From the NCBI GenBank assembly GCA_903857865.1, contig CAIOGO010000020.1, positions 231,064-295,063 on the forward strand: a DNA stretch of 64,000 nucleotides, written 5' to 3'. Of the stretch, positions 43,659-52,850 are shown piece by piece; the stretch's first letter is position 1, and the number at the start of each line of letters is the position of its first letter. The translations under genes were made by a program, and so were the position numbers. This DNA comes from an uncultured bacterium. Lineage in GTDB: Bacteria; Bipolaricaulota; Bipolaricaulia; UBA7950; UBA9294. The notes beneath the pieces were generated by a model. It saw only the letters and a list, made by a program, of their open reading frames with translations. It was not told the origin of the DNA and ran no database searches.

Positions 43659-44303
43659 GTGGCCCATCATCCGACGAGAGTACGCCGCTGGATTCTGTGG
43701 TGTCTGTTGTGCCTCTTCGCCGTCGCCGCCGCAGGCTTGACGTACGCCGTTGCGTCTGGCTGGTTTGCGAACGACGTTCGGCCTGCAGACGAGCCGGAAC
43801 CCGTTCAGGCGCTGGCGCCGGCTGCGCCGGTCGTCGAACAGACGACGACGGCATCTCCGCCCCCGGCGCTCGTCGCGACCGGGAGTCGGATCGGTGAACG
43901 CGCCCCCGACTTCTCCCTGCGATCTCTCGGCGGAGAGGTCTTCTCGCTCGCTCAATTCCGCGGACGCGTCGTGATCCTCGACTTCTGGGCCAGCTGGTGC
44001 GGCCCTTGCCGAGCCACCATGCCGACCCTGCACGCGCTGTGGCAGGACGTGGCCAGCCGTGGAGTCGTCCTCGTGGGCATCAGCCTGGATCGATCCGAAT
44101 CGGCGGCAGCGACCTACTTGGCCGCCAACAATTACGAGGACATGGTCGCACTCTGGGAGTCGCTCGCAGCGGCCCAATCGGTGGCCAGCCTGTACGGGGT
44201 CCGAGCCATTCCGCGGACGGTGGTCATCGACCGCAACGGCGTTGTCCGCTTCAACGGCCACCCAGCCACGCTGGGCCGGGCGGCCCTCGAACCCATCCTG
44301 TAG
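43659..44303 (+). CDS. TlpA/ResA-like thiol-disulfide oxidoreductase
   Basis: A 214-aa membrane-anchored thioredoxin. The N-terminal helix (ILWCLLCLFAVAAAGLTYAVA) is followed by a Pro/Ala-rich spacer and the domain APDFSLRSLGGEVFSLAQFRG, with the redox motif WASWCGPCRATMP and the cis-Pro loop VRAIPRTVVID. GTG at 43659 is favoured because AAGGGG lies about 8 bases upstream; the GTG at 43650 is too close to it. It probably reduces periplasmic disulfides, for example in cytochrome or metalloprotein maturation. Transcribed alone from the promoter upstream. Confidence 0.9.
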   Translation: MAHHPTRVRRWILWCLLCLFAVAAAGLTYAVASGWFANDVRPADEPEPVQALAPAAPVVEQTTTASPPPALVATGSRIGERAPDFSLRSLGGEVFSLAQFRGRVVILDFWASWCGPCRATMPTLHALWQDVASRGVVLVGISLDRSESAAATYLAANNYEDMVALWESLAAAQSVASLYGVRAIPRTVVIDRNGVVRFNGHPATLGRAALEPIL

Positions 44304-44389
44304 GCTCTCGCCGTCGACCTGAACCCCCGCTATACTGACTGTGCGTCCTAGCGTAGTGCCCGCCTCAATCGACGCGAAAGGGGTCTACT

Positions 44390-45880
44390 GTGACCACACT
44401 GGCCAACTACCGCGACCACCTCGCCGAAATGCGCAAACTGAACTCCGCCGCAAGCCTTCTCGGGTGGGATCAGCAAACGCACATGCCGCCGAAGGCGGCG
44501 CCCCATCGGGCTCAGGTCATCGGGAAGCTCTCGCGCATGGTCTTCGAGCTCTCCATCAGCGACCAGCTCGGAGGGTTCCTCGCCGACCTGCGCAAGGATG
44601 GCGGCCTCTCGCCGCTGGAGAAGGCGAGCGTCCGAAAGGTGGGGAAGGACTACGATCGCAACCGCGCCGTGCCGCCGGAGTTCGTCGAGCAGTTCCAGAT
44701 TGCTCAGTCCGAGGCACAGGCTGCCTGGATCGCCGCGCGCAAGGCCAACGACTTCGCTTCCTTCCAGCCCCATCTAGAGAAGATCGTCGAGTTCGCGCGA
44801 CGCCTAGCCGAGTACTACGGCTATGAGGATCATCCCTACGACGCCCTGCTCGAGGACTACGAGCCCGGCATGACGTGCAAACAGCTTCGCGCCATCATCG
44901 AGCCTCTCAAGTGCGACCTTGTCCCCTTCCTGCGGGATCTGGCGACCCACGGAACCCCGCCAGACAAGTCCGTCGTCCACGGCTCGTTCGACCCAGACGC
45001 GCTCCGGCGCTTGTCGCGCCGCGCGCTGGAGCTCATTCAGTACGACTTCGAGGCCGGCGCACTCGACGATGTCGCTCACCCCTTCACGGCCACGATCGGC
45101 CCGGGCGACGTACGGATCACCAATCGCTATCCGACCGACTCTTTCATGCCAAGTCTCCTCGGGGCGCTTCACGAAGGCGGCCACGCCCTGTACAACCAGG
45201 GATTCCCTGAAGAGCTATACATGCTTGGGCTGGCAGGCGGCTCGTCCAATGGAATCCACGAATCCCAGTCGCGCATGATCGAGAATCAGATCGGCCGCAG
45301 CCGTGCGTTCTGGCAGTTCTTCCAGCCCGTGCTGGCCGAGCACTTCCCCCAGTACGGCTCCGGCTCTCCTGAGGCGCTGTATCGCGCTGTCAACGTCGTC
45401 GAGCCGTCGCTGATCCGCGTCGAGGCCGACGAAGTGACCTACAACCTCCACATCATGCTGCGGTTCGAGATCGAGGCCGGTCTGATCGACGGGTCGATTG
45501 CCGTCGCCGACCTCCCGGCGCTCTGGAACCAAGCGATGAGCGACTACCTGGGCATCGTCCCTCCCAACGACGCCCAGGGGGTCCTGCAGGACGTCCATTG
45601 GTCGATGGGATACATCGGCTACTTCCCCTCGTACATGCTGGGGAACCTCTACGCGGCGCAGATGTTGCCGAAGATCCGCAAGGCTCTCCCGACGTTGGAT
45701 GCCGACATCCGAAGAGGAGACATGAAGCCTCTTCTCGGGTGGCTGCGCGAGAACGTCCATCGCCACGGGGCGACATACCAGCCGAACGAACTCATCGAGC
45801 GGATCACTGGACACCCGCTCGACCCCGCCCACTTCGTGCGCTACGTGAAGGAGAAGTACAGCGACATCTACGGGCTCTAG
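44390..45880 (+). CDS. M32 family metallocarboxypeptidase (Taq type)
   Basis: A 496-aa zinc carboxypeptidase of family M32, full length for the family. The zinc motif is HEGGHALYNQGFP (HExxH), followed by HESQSRMIENQIGRS with the third ligand Glu region. WDQQTHMPPKAAPHRA near the N-terminus and the HRHGATYQPNELIERITG tail are typical. The GTG start follows AAAGGGG. TATACT at 44331 may be its -10 box, but no convincing -35 is seen. Cytoplasmic peptide turnover is likely. Confidence 0.93.
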   Translation: MTTLANYRDHLAEMRKLNSAASLLGWDQQTHMPPKAAPHRAQVIGKLSRMVFELSISDQLGGFLADLRKDGGLSPLEKASVRKVGKDYDRNRAVPPEFVEQFQIAQSEAQAAWIAARKANDFASFQPHLEKIVEFARRLAEYYGYEDHPYDALLEDYEPGMTCKQLRAIIEPLKCDLVPFLRDLATHGTPPDKSVVHGSFDPDALRRLSRRALELIQYDFEAGALDDVAHPFTATIGPGDVRITNRYPTDSFMPSLLGALHEGGHALYNQGFPEELYMLGLAGGSSNGIHESQSRMIENQIGRSRAFWQFFQPVLAEHFPQYGSGSPEALYRAVNVVEPSLIRVEADEVTYNLHIMLRFEIEAGLIDGSIAVADLPALWNQAMSDYLGIVPPNDAQGVLQDVHWSMGYIGYFPSYMLGNLYAAQMLPKIRKALPTLDADIRRGDMKPLLGWLRENVHRHGATYQPNELIERITGHPLDPAHFVRYVKEKYSDIYGL

Positions 45881-45903
45881 AAACCGCGACAGAGGACCCT
45901 CTT

Positions 45904-46563
45904 CTAGGTGCGGGCGCCCCTCTTCTCGTCTCCTCCGTGTCGTCGGGATGGGGAACGTGGCGCCCGTCGCCCTCTCCGGGGATCGGCCAGCGGTTCCTTC
46001 ATCACACGGGGAGCGGCTGTGCACATGGTGACGAGTGCGTCATGAATGGTCTCAAGTTGGTACTCGCGCGTGCCTTGCGTCACAGAGATGAAGTCGAACG
46101 GAGCCGCGCCGAGCTGCCGGGCGAGCCGCTCCATCTCGATGAGGCAGTGAACGGCACCGCCGCCGCTGCCGCCCGCTGCCGCGATAGCGACGGTGGGTTT
46201 CCCGAGCAGCACGCTGGCCGAACCCTCCGGCTTCGACGCTTCGCACCTCCGGAGTCGGTCGAACAGTGCCTTGAACGTCTCGCTCGGCTCACCGAAGTAG
46301 ACCGGCGTTACCCAGACGTACGCCTCTGCTTCGACGAACATCTGTTGGAGGCTGGGGAAGTCGTCATCGAGCGAGCACTCGTGCTTCGAGCGACAGGTCC
46401 CCCATCCGTCGTCGCAAACGACGCAACGCTCGAGGTGGAATCCGTTCAGATTCACTACACGCGCTCGACTGTGACCGTCCACCACTCCCTGGCGCGCCGC
46501 TTCGCCACACGCCGCAGTCAGTCCGTCTTCGTTGGGACTGCTCGTCATCACGAGAACCTTCAT
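45904..46563 (-). CDS. Iron-sulfur flavoprotein-like (NADPH-dependent FMN reductase family)
   Basis: A 219-aa flavodoxin-fold protein. It begins KVLVMTSSPNEDGLTAA (FMN phosphate loop), continues CVVCDDGWGTCRSKHEC, a compact cysteine cluster like those that bind a [4Fe-4S] cluster in iron-sulfur flavoproteins, and has TPVYFGEPSETFKALFDRL for the isoalloxazine region. AGGAG lies 4 bases before the ATG at 46563. It follows the molybdenum hydroxylase large-subunit gene by 46 bases on the same strand and may be its electron partner or a co-regulated reductase (inference). Confidence 0.83.
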   Translation of the reverse strand: MKVLVMTSSPNEDGLTAACGEAARQGVVDGHSRARVVNLNGFHLERCVVCDDGWGTCRSKHECSLDDDFPSLQQMFVEAEAYVWVTPVYFGEPSETFKALFDRLRRCEASKPEGSASVLLGKPTVAIAAAGGSGGGAVHCLIEMERLARQLGAAPFDFISVTQGTREYQLETIHDALVTMCTAAPRVMKEPLADPRRGRRAPRSPSRRHGGDEKRGART

Positions 46564-46609
46564 CTTTCTCCTTTTCACATTCCGCTACAACCCAGAGCCA
46601 CACAGGCAG

Positions 46610-48928
46610 TCAGACGCGCTGAAGGGCCTCGAGAACGCGCTCTGGCGTGAACGGCGTCTGACGCAGGCGAACGCCGACGGCATCGTAGATCGCGTTCGCG
46701 ATCGTTGGAATGGGTCCATTGATCCCGATCTCGCCCACCGACTTCGCGCCCATCGGTCCGGTCGGCTCGTAGGAATCGACGAGCACGACGTCGATGCGGG
46801 GAATGTCGAGAGCGCCGGGGATCTTGTAGTCGAAGAGCGTCGGGTTCCGGACCCGACCTCTTGAACTGAACTGCATTTCCTCCGAGAGCGCATAGCCTAT
46901 CCCGTTCACGATCGCGCCCTCCACTTGGCCCTCCGCCAGGCGCGGATTGATCGCCACGCCGCAATCGACGACCGCCACGTAGTGCAGGACCTTGATCACG
47001 CCAGTGTCCGTGTCGACCGCCACTCGCGCGAAGTTCGCCAGGAAGGGCGGCGGGGATTCCGACGGCACACACGAAGCCGTCGCCGCGATCTGAAACTGGT
47101 CCGTCTCGTACATCGCTCGCTGGCACACGCGAGAGAGAGACACCGACGCTCCGGCCTCCCCGATGACGCTCTCGCTCCGCAGCGCGAGCCGTTCCGTCGA
47201 CACGCCGAGCATCGGAGCCGCCACGCCGAGGATCTGCTCGCGCACCTTTTCCGCCGCCCGCTGCACCGCCATGCCGGAGACGTACGTCGTGGAGGAAGCG
47301 TAGGCTCCCACATCGAACGGCGTCACGTCGGTGTCAGATGACGTGACCAAGATCTTCGCCAGGGGGACTCCCAGCACTTCCGCGGCAATCTGCGCCAGGA
47401 TCGTGTCCGATCCGGTCCCGAGATCGGTCGCACCCACGAGGAGGTTGAACGAGCCGTCCTCATTCATCTTGATCGTCGCCGCCCCCATGTCGATCTCCGG
47501 AATGCCCGATCCTTGCATCATGATGGACATCCCCACGCCGTGCACCCACGACCCGCGGCGCTCCTTCTTGCTGCGCGCCGATGTCCAGCCGATCCGCTCG
47601 GCACCCACTTCAAGGCAGCGCTCAAGTTCGCAGCTCTTCACCGTCTGTGACACACCCTCGCGTCCCTCCCCAAGTTTCGCGAAGATGGGCGACCCTTCCC
47701 CGGTTCGAATCGCGTTCCGAAGCCGGAACTCGATGGGATCGAGGCCGAGCCGTTCCGCCGCCTCGTCCATCGCCGTCTCCAGCGCGAAGTACCCTTGCGT
47801 CGCTCCGTATCCACGATACGCACCGCCAACCGGAAGGTTCGTGTACACAGCCTGTCCGAAGAAATGCGCATTCTCCGCCTTGTTGTACAGAGGCAACGTC
47901 TTCGACCCCGTGTTCGCGAGCACCGTCAGACCGTGGGCACCGTACGCCCCCGTGTTCGAGACCGCTTCCATCTCGATCGCGTGGACAAGCCCCGTCTTCT
48001 TGACTCCGACCTTCACGCGCACGCGCATCGGGTGCCGAGTCCGCGAGGAGGTGAACTCCTCCCGCCGAGACAGGGTGAAGAGGGCCGGCCGCCTTGTCTG
48101 GAGGGTCACCCAGCCGGCCACGTCCTCAAGCAGGACCTCCTGCTTCACGCCGAATCCGCCCCCGATTCTCGGTTTGACGACTCGAATCCGATGGACCGGG
48201 ATGCCGAGCGTCTGGGCAACGATGCGCCGAACGTGAAACGGAACCTGCGTGCTCGTGCGCAACACAAGGCGATCGTCAGCATCCAGGCTCGCCAGCACGA
48301 CGTGCGTCTCAATCGGCGTGTGCTGCGCGTACTGGGTCTCGCACGTTGTCTCCACGATCAGATCCGACTCGCCGAACCCCACGGCCACGTCACCCACATC
48401 GATGTCCACGTCGGCGACGACATTCTTCGAAGGGTCGTAGATCCCTGTGGCATCCGACTCGTCGTGGACGATCGGCGCGCCCGGCCGCCGCGCCTCGTCG
48501 ATCGACAGCACGGCGGGCAGCTCCTCATACTCGACGCGGATCGCGGCCAGCGCGCGCTCGGCCACTTCTTCCGTCTCCGCAGCCACGGCAGCCACTCGGT
48601 CGCCCACGAAGCGCACTTTCGTGTCGAACATCCGCGCGTCGTAGGGCGATGGCTCGGGGAACCCCTGGCCGGCCGTCGTGTGCCGCGTCGCGGGCGTGTT
48701 CTTGTGCGTCAGGACGCAGGCGACGCCCGGCATGCGCTCCGCGTCGGCGGTGTCGATGGACGCAATTCTCGCGTGCGCGTACGGGCTCCAAAGCATCTTG
48801 ATGACGAGGGCGTCCGACACGTCCACGTCGGCGACGAACATCGGGCGGCCGGTCACCAACCCGCGTCCGTCCACCTTCGCTTCGCTCTTCCCGACCACGA
48901 CGAACGCGCGCGACTCGCGCTTTTTCAT
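46610..48928 (-). CDS. Molybdenum hydroxylase large (molybdopterin-binding) subunit, xanthine dehydrogenase family
   Basis: A 772-aa catalytic subunit of a xanthine dehydrogenase/aldehyde oxidoreductase-type enzyme. It starts with the (a/b)-hammerhead domain (VDGRGLVTGRPMFVADVD) and has the cofactor-binding KPRIGGGFGVKQEVLLEDVA, GGAYRGYGATQGYFALE and DLGTGSDTILAQIAAEVLG blocks. The conserved late Glu region is KSVGEIGINGPIPTIANAIYDA. The ATG at 48928 overlaps the [2Fe-2S] subunit stop (ATGA). The substrate cannot be named from motifs; purine hydroxylation is favoured because ssnA and ygfK, partners in anaerobic purine degradation sets, lie beyond the island. Confidence 0.92.
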   Translation of the reverse strand: MKKRESRAFVVVGKSEAKVDGRGLVTGRPMFVADVDVSDALVIKMLWSPYAHARIASIDTADAERMPGVACVLTHKNTPATRHTTAGQGFPEPSPYDARMFDTKVRFVGDRVAAVAAETEEVAERALAAIRVEYEELPAVLSIDEARRPGAPIVHDESDATGIYDPSKNVVADVDIDVGDVAVGFGESDLIVETTCETQYAQHTPIETHVVLASLDADDRLVLRTSTQVPFHVRRIVAQTLGIPVHRIRVVKPRIGGGFGVKQEVLLEDVAGWVTLQTRRPALFTLSRREEFTSSRTRHPMRVRVKVGVKKTGLVHAIEMEAVSNTGAYGAHGLTVLANTGSKTLPLYNKAENAHFFGQAVYTNLPVGGAYRGYGATQGYFALETAMDEAAERLGLDPIEFRLRNAIRTGEGSPIFAKLGEGREGVSQTVKSCELERCLEVGAERIGWTSARSKKERRGSWVHGVGMSIMMQGSGIPEIDMGAATIKMNEDGSFNLLVGATDLGTGSDTILAQIAAEVLGVPLAKILVTSSDTDVTPFDVGAYASSTTYVSGMAVQRAAEKVREQILGVAAPMLGVSTERLALRSESVIGEAGASVSLSRVCQRAMYETDQFQIAATASCVPSESPPPFLANFARVAVDTDTGVIKVLHYVAVVDCGVAINPRLAEGQVEGAIVNGIGYALSEEMQFSSRGRVRNPTLFDYKIPGALDIPRIDVVLVDSYEPTGPMGAKSVGEIGINGPIPTIANAIYDAVGVRLRQTPFTPERVLEALQRV

Positions 48929-49392
48929 TGGCTCTCCCGCATCCGCGCGGCGGCCCGTTCGATCGCCGCGATCTGTTTCACGTATCCGGTGCAGCGGCAG
49001 AGGTTCCCGGAGATGGCCTCGCAGATCTCTGCCTCGCTCGGATCCGGATTGTGCGACAAGAGAGACACGGCGCTCAGGACCATTCCCGGCGTGCAATAGC
49101 CGCATTGCACCGCCCCCGCCTCGAGGAAAGCCTCCTGGACGGGGTGAAGTCGCCCGCCTTGCGCGACCCCTTCAATCGTCACGACCGTGTGGCCCTCCGC
49201 CTTCACCGCAAGGACGAGACACGCGTTGACCGCGCGCCCGTTGAGAAGCACGGTGCAAGCGCCGCAGTCGCCCGTCCCGCACCCCTTCTTGACCCCGGCG
49301 AATCCCTCGCGTCGCAAGACGTCGAGCAGCGTGTCCCCGGGGGCAACTTCCCACGTCCGCCCCGTGCCGTTCACGGTCAGGTGGATCCTCAT
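48925..49392 (-). CDS. Molybdenum hydroxylase [2Fe-2S] subunit
   Basis: A 155-aa electron-transfer subunit with both clusters. The plant-ferredoxin-type motif is CGTGDCGACTVLLNG plus the downstream Cys in VNACLV. The helical-domain motif is QCGYCTPGMV with GNLCRCTGYVKQI. It passes electrons from the Mo centre to FAD. The ATG at 49392 overlaps the FAD-subunit stop, and its own stop overlaps the large-subunit start, so all three subunits are coupled. Confidence 0.95.
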   Translation of the reverse strand: MRIHLTVNGTGRTWEVAPGDTLLDVLRREGFAGVKKGCGTGDCGACTVLLNGRAVNACLVLAVKAEGHTVVTIEGVAQGGRLHPVQEAFLEAGAVQCGYCTPGMVLSAVSLLSHNPDPSEAEICEAISGNLCRCTGYVKQIAAIERAAARMRESQ

Positions 49393-50243
49393 TCCTTGAC
49401 CTCCGACCCGAGGCCTGCGAGGTTCTCAAGACACCGACGCACGCCCACTGCGGTCAACACCCGGCGGTACTCGGCCGTCGCCCGTCGATCGTCGCGCACA
49501 TCGACGACGCCGGCCGCCGTCTGCGCGGCAAGGGCGATCTGCGAAGCGGAGAGGGGTTTCCCAACGAGCGTCTCCTCCACTCGCGGCAACCGCCGCGCGA
49601 CCGACGGCGTGCCCCCAACCGCCACACGGGCTGTCCGACACAGGCCGCGCTCGATGATCGCGAAGCACGCGCAATTCAGGACTCCGACGTCAAAGCCCGT
49701 CCTCGCGAACTTCTCAAATGCCCCCCTGCCGTCACACGACGCGCCGGGCAGCCGCACCGTGAGCACGAGCGGAGACGGGCTCTCGCTCCGCGCGCGAACT
49801 TCGGACAACTCGACCGTCGAGCGCCTCCCGTCGAACACATCGAGCTGCGCGTCGAGCACCAGCAACGCGGGAATTACATCAGACCACGGATGGGCGCGCA
49901 CCACGGCACCCCCGAGCGTCGCGACGTTGCGTTGCAGCGGCGAGGCCACGCGCCGCAACACATCGCGGAGAAACCCGCCCGCGAACTCGCCGACGAGCGG
50001 AGACTCAAGCACCTCCGTGAGGGTCGCCATCGCGCCCATCACGACGTCCGAGCCCTCTTGACGCACGGCGTCGATTCCGAGGCACGAGAGGTCGATCAGG
50101 GTCGATACGGTCGGTGGAACGTAGAGGACGAGATCGATGCCGCCCGCAAGAAATCGAGAGGCGCCCGGTTCGCTGCGCCGGCACTCCCACGCCTCCTCAA
50201 GGGTCGCCGGGCGCACGACGCTACGGATCTGGTGGACGGCCAC
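49389..50243 (-). CDS. Molybdenum hydroxylase FAD-binding subunit
   Basis: A 284-aa FAD subunit. The N-terminal FAD motif appears as RFLAGGIDLVLYV (usual AGGTDL), and SPLQRNVATLGGAVVRAHPWSDVIPALLVLDA is the second nucleotide-binding block (usually NxATxGGNI, here GGAVV). The C-terminal CO-dehydrogenase-flavoprotein domain follows. Asp replacing the expected Thr-Asp pair is minor. GTG at 50243 is preferred because AGGAG lies 5 bases upstream, right behind a predicted promoter. It is the first gene of the operon. Confidence 0.9.
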   Translation of the reverse strand: MAVHQIRSVVRPATLEEAWECRRSEPGASRFLAGGIDLVLYVPPTVSTLIDLSCLGIDAVRQEGSDVVMGAMATLTEVLESPLVGEFAGGFLRDVLRRVASPLQRNVATLGGAVVRAHPWSDVIPALLVLDAQLDVFDGRRSTVELSEVRARSESPSPLVLTVRLPGASCDGRGAFEKFARTGFDVGVLNCACFAIIERGLCRTARVAVGGTPSVARRLPRVEETLVGKPLSASQIALAAQTAAGVVDVRDDRRATAEYRRVLTAVGVRRCLENLAGLGSEVKE

Positions 50244-50265
50244 AGTTTCTCCTTTCGCGTCCCCG

Positions 50266-50294
50266 ATTATGGCTGGGCCCCCCAGAGGAGACAA
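50266..50294 (-). promoter_or_regulatory. Predicted promoter of the molybdenum hydroxylase operon
   Basis: Minus-strand TTGTCT (50289-50294) and CATAAT (50266-50271), spacer 17, 22 bases before the GTG. The IS110-derived repeat begins 15 bases further upstream, so the island abuts but does not cut the promoter. Confidence 0.5.
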
Positions 50295-50308
50295 GCGGGC
50301 ACGATGTG

Positions 50309-50575
50309 TCAGATGCTGTATCGAATGTCAACTCACCTCCTCGGCGGGAACCTTGAAGCGTTCGCCGCTTTCGTAGATGGCATGCGCCAGAAGCAGGAGC
50401 TCCCGCGCTGCGGCGATCCGCGCAACCTTGTCCGGCTTGCCCTCGTCCTTCAGACGGCGGTAGATGGCGTGGATGCCTGGGTTGAAGCGCGCAGCAGACA
50501 GAGTTGCTTCGAAGAGGCACCTCCGCACTTCGCGGTTGCCGCGCTTGCGGATTCGGGGCGACGTAGGGGATGGGG
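50309..50575 (-). mobile_element. IS110-family transposase 3' remnant, copy A
   Basis: The minus strand encodes the C-terminal end of an IS110/IS116 transposase: RIRKRGNREVRRCLFEATLS, ARFNPGIHAIYRRLKDEGK, ARELLLLAHAIYESGERF, stopping at 50328. The DEDD domain and most of the gene are absent. The following bases to 50309 are the element end and are repeated exactly in copy B. Confidence 0.85.
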
Positions 50576-50754
50576 GCACGTCCTGCATTCGAACATCCTG
50601 CGCTCGCCTGACTAGACCTTGGCGTCGGCGCAACAAGTGGTCCTCTCTCAGCCACGCCACTTGCTCTTCACCTCACAGCTGGCCGAGGAACCTGGCGGCA
50701 ACTACACTGTAAGCACGATGGGAGCAGGCCCTACGATATCAACGAGGACGGGAA

Positions 50755-51489
50755 GTGGCGCTTAAGGATCTGCTTGGCTCTGACCACGAAGAGGAACTGC
50801 AGGCGTATCTCGCGGAGAATCCCGACATCCTCACTGCAGCGTTCGGCCTCCCACTCATCTGGTCCGGGAGGGGACCTGACACGGCAGGCAACTCGGCAAT
50901 ACTGCTTCCCAAGCTGCCTCTCGGGGGAGAATACGTCTCTGACTTCTGTCTTGCCGTAAGCCGATCGATACAGCTGGACTTCGTGCTAATTGAACTCGAA
51001 CGCGCGATTGATCGCCCATACCAGCGCAACGGCAACGCTACATCACGCCTGAACACTGCGGTCAGACAGGTCCTCGATTGGCTCGGCTGGCTAGAAGACA
51101 GCACGAATCTGGAGTTCTTTCGAAAGGCGATTCTGAGACAGCTACGGTGCGAAACACGCTACGGGCAGCTCGTTCTTGGGATGACCGGGGCCCTTCCGCT
51201 CAGTCTCCTGGAGGTTCGCCCCTTTCTCACCGGCAAGATAGTGATAGGCACGAGATCCATGCTCACAAGACGAGACAACAGTCGGCGCACGGCACTGATG
51301 CGTCAAACATCGAGGAGCATCGAAGTGGTCCCGTACGACCGCCTAGTCGAGACTGAGGCAGCGCTCCAGCGGTCGGGGATGGAAGCACTCGAACAGAAGC
51401 ATCGCGAGGCATTCGACCGCGAGACCAACCAGGCTCCGAGAGATGAGGCACCTGAGCAGGGCACATTGCTCGAGGCGGAAGAAGACTGA
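50755..51489 (+). CDS. Shedu-like (SduA, DUF4263) nuclease-domain protein
   Basis: A 244-aa protein matching the DUF4263 nuclease domain of the Shedu anti-phage protein. The opening HEEELQAYLAENPDILTAAF matches the family's start. The PD-(D/E)xK-like core is EYVSDFCLAV then FVLIELERAIDRPY, followed by LNTAVRQVLDWLGWL. Shedu acts as a stand-alone nuclease in phage defence. This protein lacks the N-terminal extension of longer SduA and ends in a charged tail. GTG start behind GAGGACGGG. It is bracketed by direct copies of an IS110 3' end, on a stretch visibly less GC-rich than the housekeeping genes, so recent acquisition is likely. Confidence 0.78.
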   Translation: MALKDLLGSDHEEELQAYLAENPDILTAAFGLPLIWSGRGPDTAGNSAILLPKLPLGGEYVSDFCLAVSRSIQLDFVLIELERAIDRPYQRNGNATSRLNTAVRQVLDWLGWLEDSTNLEFFRKAILRQLRCETRYGQLVLGMTGALPLSLLEVRPFLTGKIVIGTRSMLTRRDNSRRTALMRQTSRSIEVVPYDRLVETEAALQRSGMEALEQKHREAFDRETNQAPRDEAPEQGTLLEAEED

Positions 51490-51503
51490 CAGGGGCGCCG
51501 GGA

Positions 51504-51700
51504 TCAGATGCTGTATCGAATGTCAACTCACCTCCCCAGCGGGAGCCCTGAAGTGCTCGCCGCTTTCGTAGACGGCGTGCGCCAGAAGCAGGACCTTCCG
51601 CGCTGCGGCGATGCGCGCCACCTTTCAGGCTTGCCCTCGTCCTTCAGACGGTGGTAGATGTCGCGGGTGCTTGGTTTGCGGCGAGCTGCGGACGGCGTCG
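51504..51700 (-). mobile_element. IS110-family transposase 3' remnant, copy B (frameshifted)
   Basis: Direct repeat of copy A. The first 32 bases are identical (TCAGATGCTGTATCGAATGT, then CAACTCACCTCC), and similarity continues about 180 bases with indels. The coding trace (RDIYHRLKDEGK) is broken by at least one small deletion near 51620. More decayed than copy A. The stretch 51700-51817 after it holds nothing I can assign. Confidence 0.8.
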
Positions 51701-51817
51701 CCTTGTAGAGACGTCCCGTACGTCCTGGGCTGCATCCTTGCTCAGCCCCGACTTGCCGTGCGCTGAAGCCGTGGCCAGACAGGGATCGCAATCTCCCGCC
51801 TGACGCCACGGGCCGGC

Positions 51818-52108
51818 CTACTTCCCCTTCTCGCAGGTTTCCTTCTTGTTTGCCGAGACAAGTCGGTAGGCGTCGGACACTTCCAGGACCCCCGTGCTCT
51901 TGTTGTGAGCGCTGCAGAGTGGGTAGATGTACCACTTTTCGTCGGGGCTGTCGTCTTTTTGAACATGGGCGCCAACGAGGTCTTTCTGCATGCACCCCCC
52001 AACCGGGCAGTACACGACTGTCTGGCCGCTGAACTTCTCCCAGTGCTTCAGCCACGAGCCGCAGGCGCACGTGGTCTGCGATGTACCGTTGATGTTCTTG
52101 ATCTTCAT
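51818..52108 (-). CDS. Small zinc/HNH-like protein
   Basis: A 96-aa protein with metal-binding pairs: CACGSWLKHWEKFSGQ, VYCPVGGCMQ, GAHVQKDDSPDEKWYIYPLCSAHNKST. The His in GAHV and the C-x-x-H-N at the end give an HNH-nuclease-like arrangement found in many small bacterial proteins of unknown role. AAGGAG precedes the ATG at 52108; an upstream in-frame extension looks non-coding. It lies in the defence island beside IS remnants. Nuclease activity is inference. Confidence 0.65.
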   Translation of the reverse strand: MKIKNINGTSQTTCACGSWLKHWEKFSGQTVVYCPVGGCMQKDLVGAHVQKDDSPDEKWYIYPLCSAHNKSTGVLEVSDAYRLVSANKKETCEKGK

Positions 52109-52293
52109 TCCGCTCCTTTCGTCCTCCATCGCGATTCCGCAGTCGGTCCACCCCAGGATGCTCCACACTTCGCGTCGCGCCAGGCACACTCAAGAGATCC
52201 CATGTGGCCGCTTCTCCTCGCGTCTTTCATCATCTTACATACGTCTATGGTTCCTGTCGCGTGTCCTCGGAAGGGCGACGGGGTTAGGTCTGG

Positions 52294-52850
52294 CTAGAGC
52301 GACCCGATCCCCTCGCGGAGAAGCTCTCCAACCTCCCGTGCTACGCCGCCGTACCCAGGCCAGACACTGGATGCGGAAACGCCTTCTGCAGCCAACAGAT
52401 ACAGAAGCATCCAAGCATCCTTCGCTGGCAGCACGAACCGGTGAAGCAGGGTCGCGACAACCCCACTGCCCTGCAAGGACTTGACCAACTCGTCAATGGA
52501 CGTCGTCGGTACCGGAGCGTCCGGACCACAGAGCTGGTCGAGTAGTGTAAAGACGCCCTCTTGGGCCCGCAGGTTCTGATTCCCGGCACCAGGCGCAGTG
52601 ACAAGCTTGAGCTCACCGCCTCGCCATTCGATGCCGAGTTGTTTCGCCAACGTGCGCGTGCTGAACACGTCCCTGCTGAGAGCGTAGACCTCGAAAGCAT
52701 CCTTCTCATCCAGCTTCTTGTCTTTGACAGCTTGGAAGGCATCCGACGCTGCGAAGTACGCCGCTACATAGGGATTCCATGTCCAATCGAGCAGACGAGT
52801 AGGGAGGCCATTGTGTCTTGCGAGCGCGAGCAGCGGGCGGAATGCCGCCG
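52294..52850 (-). pseudogene. FRG-domain protein, N-terminus missing
   Basis: The minus-strand frame reads [20 protein letters not shown], then [13 protein letters not shown], the FRG-domain signature. It continues through [16 protein letters not shown] and [16 protein letters not shown] to a normal stop. No start codon or N-terminal half exists: upstream, the sequence merges out of frame into an aquaporin fragment near 52835-52850. FRG domains are common in predicted defence and toxin-like proteins. This one is a 5'-truncated remnant. Confidence 0.75.

Noticed and set aside
50309-50340. Outward promoter made by the IS110 end (TTGACA on the minus strand)
   Set aside because: The -10 region at 17 bases is poor, and a better native promoter lies at 50266-50294.
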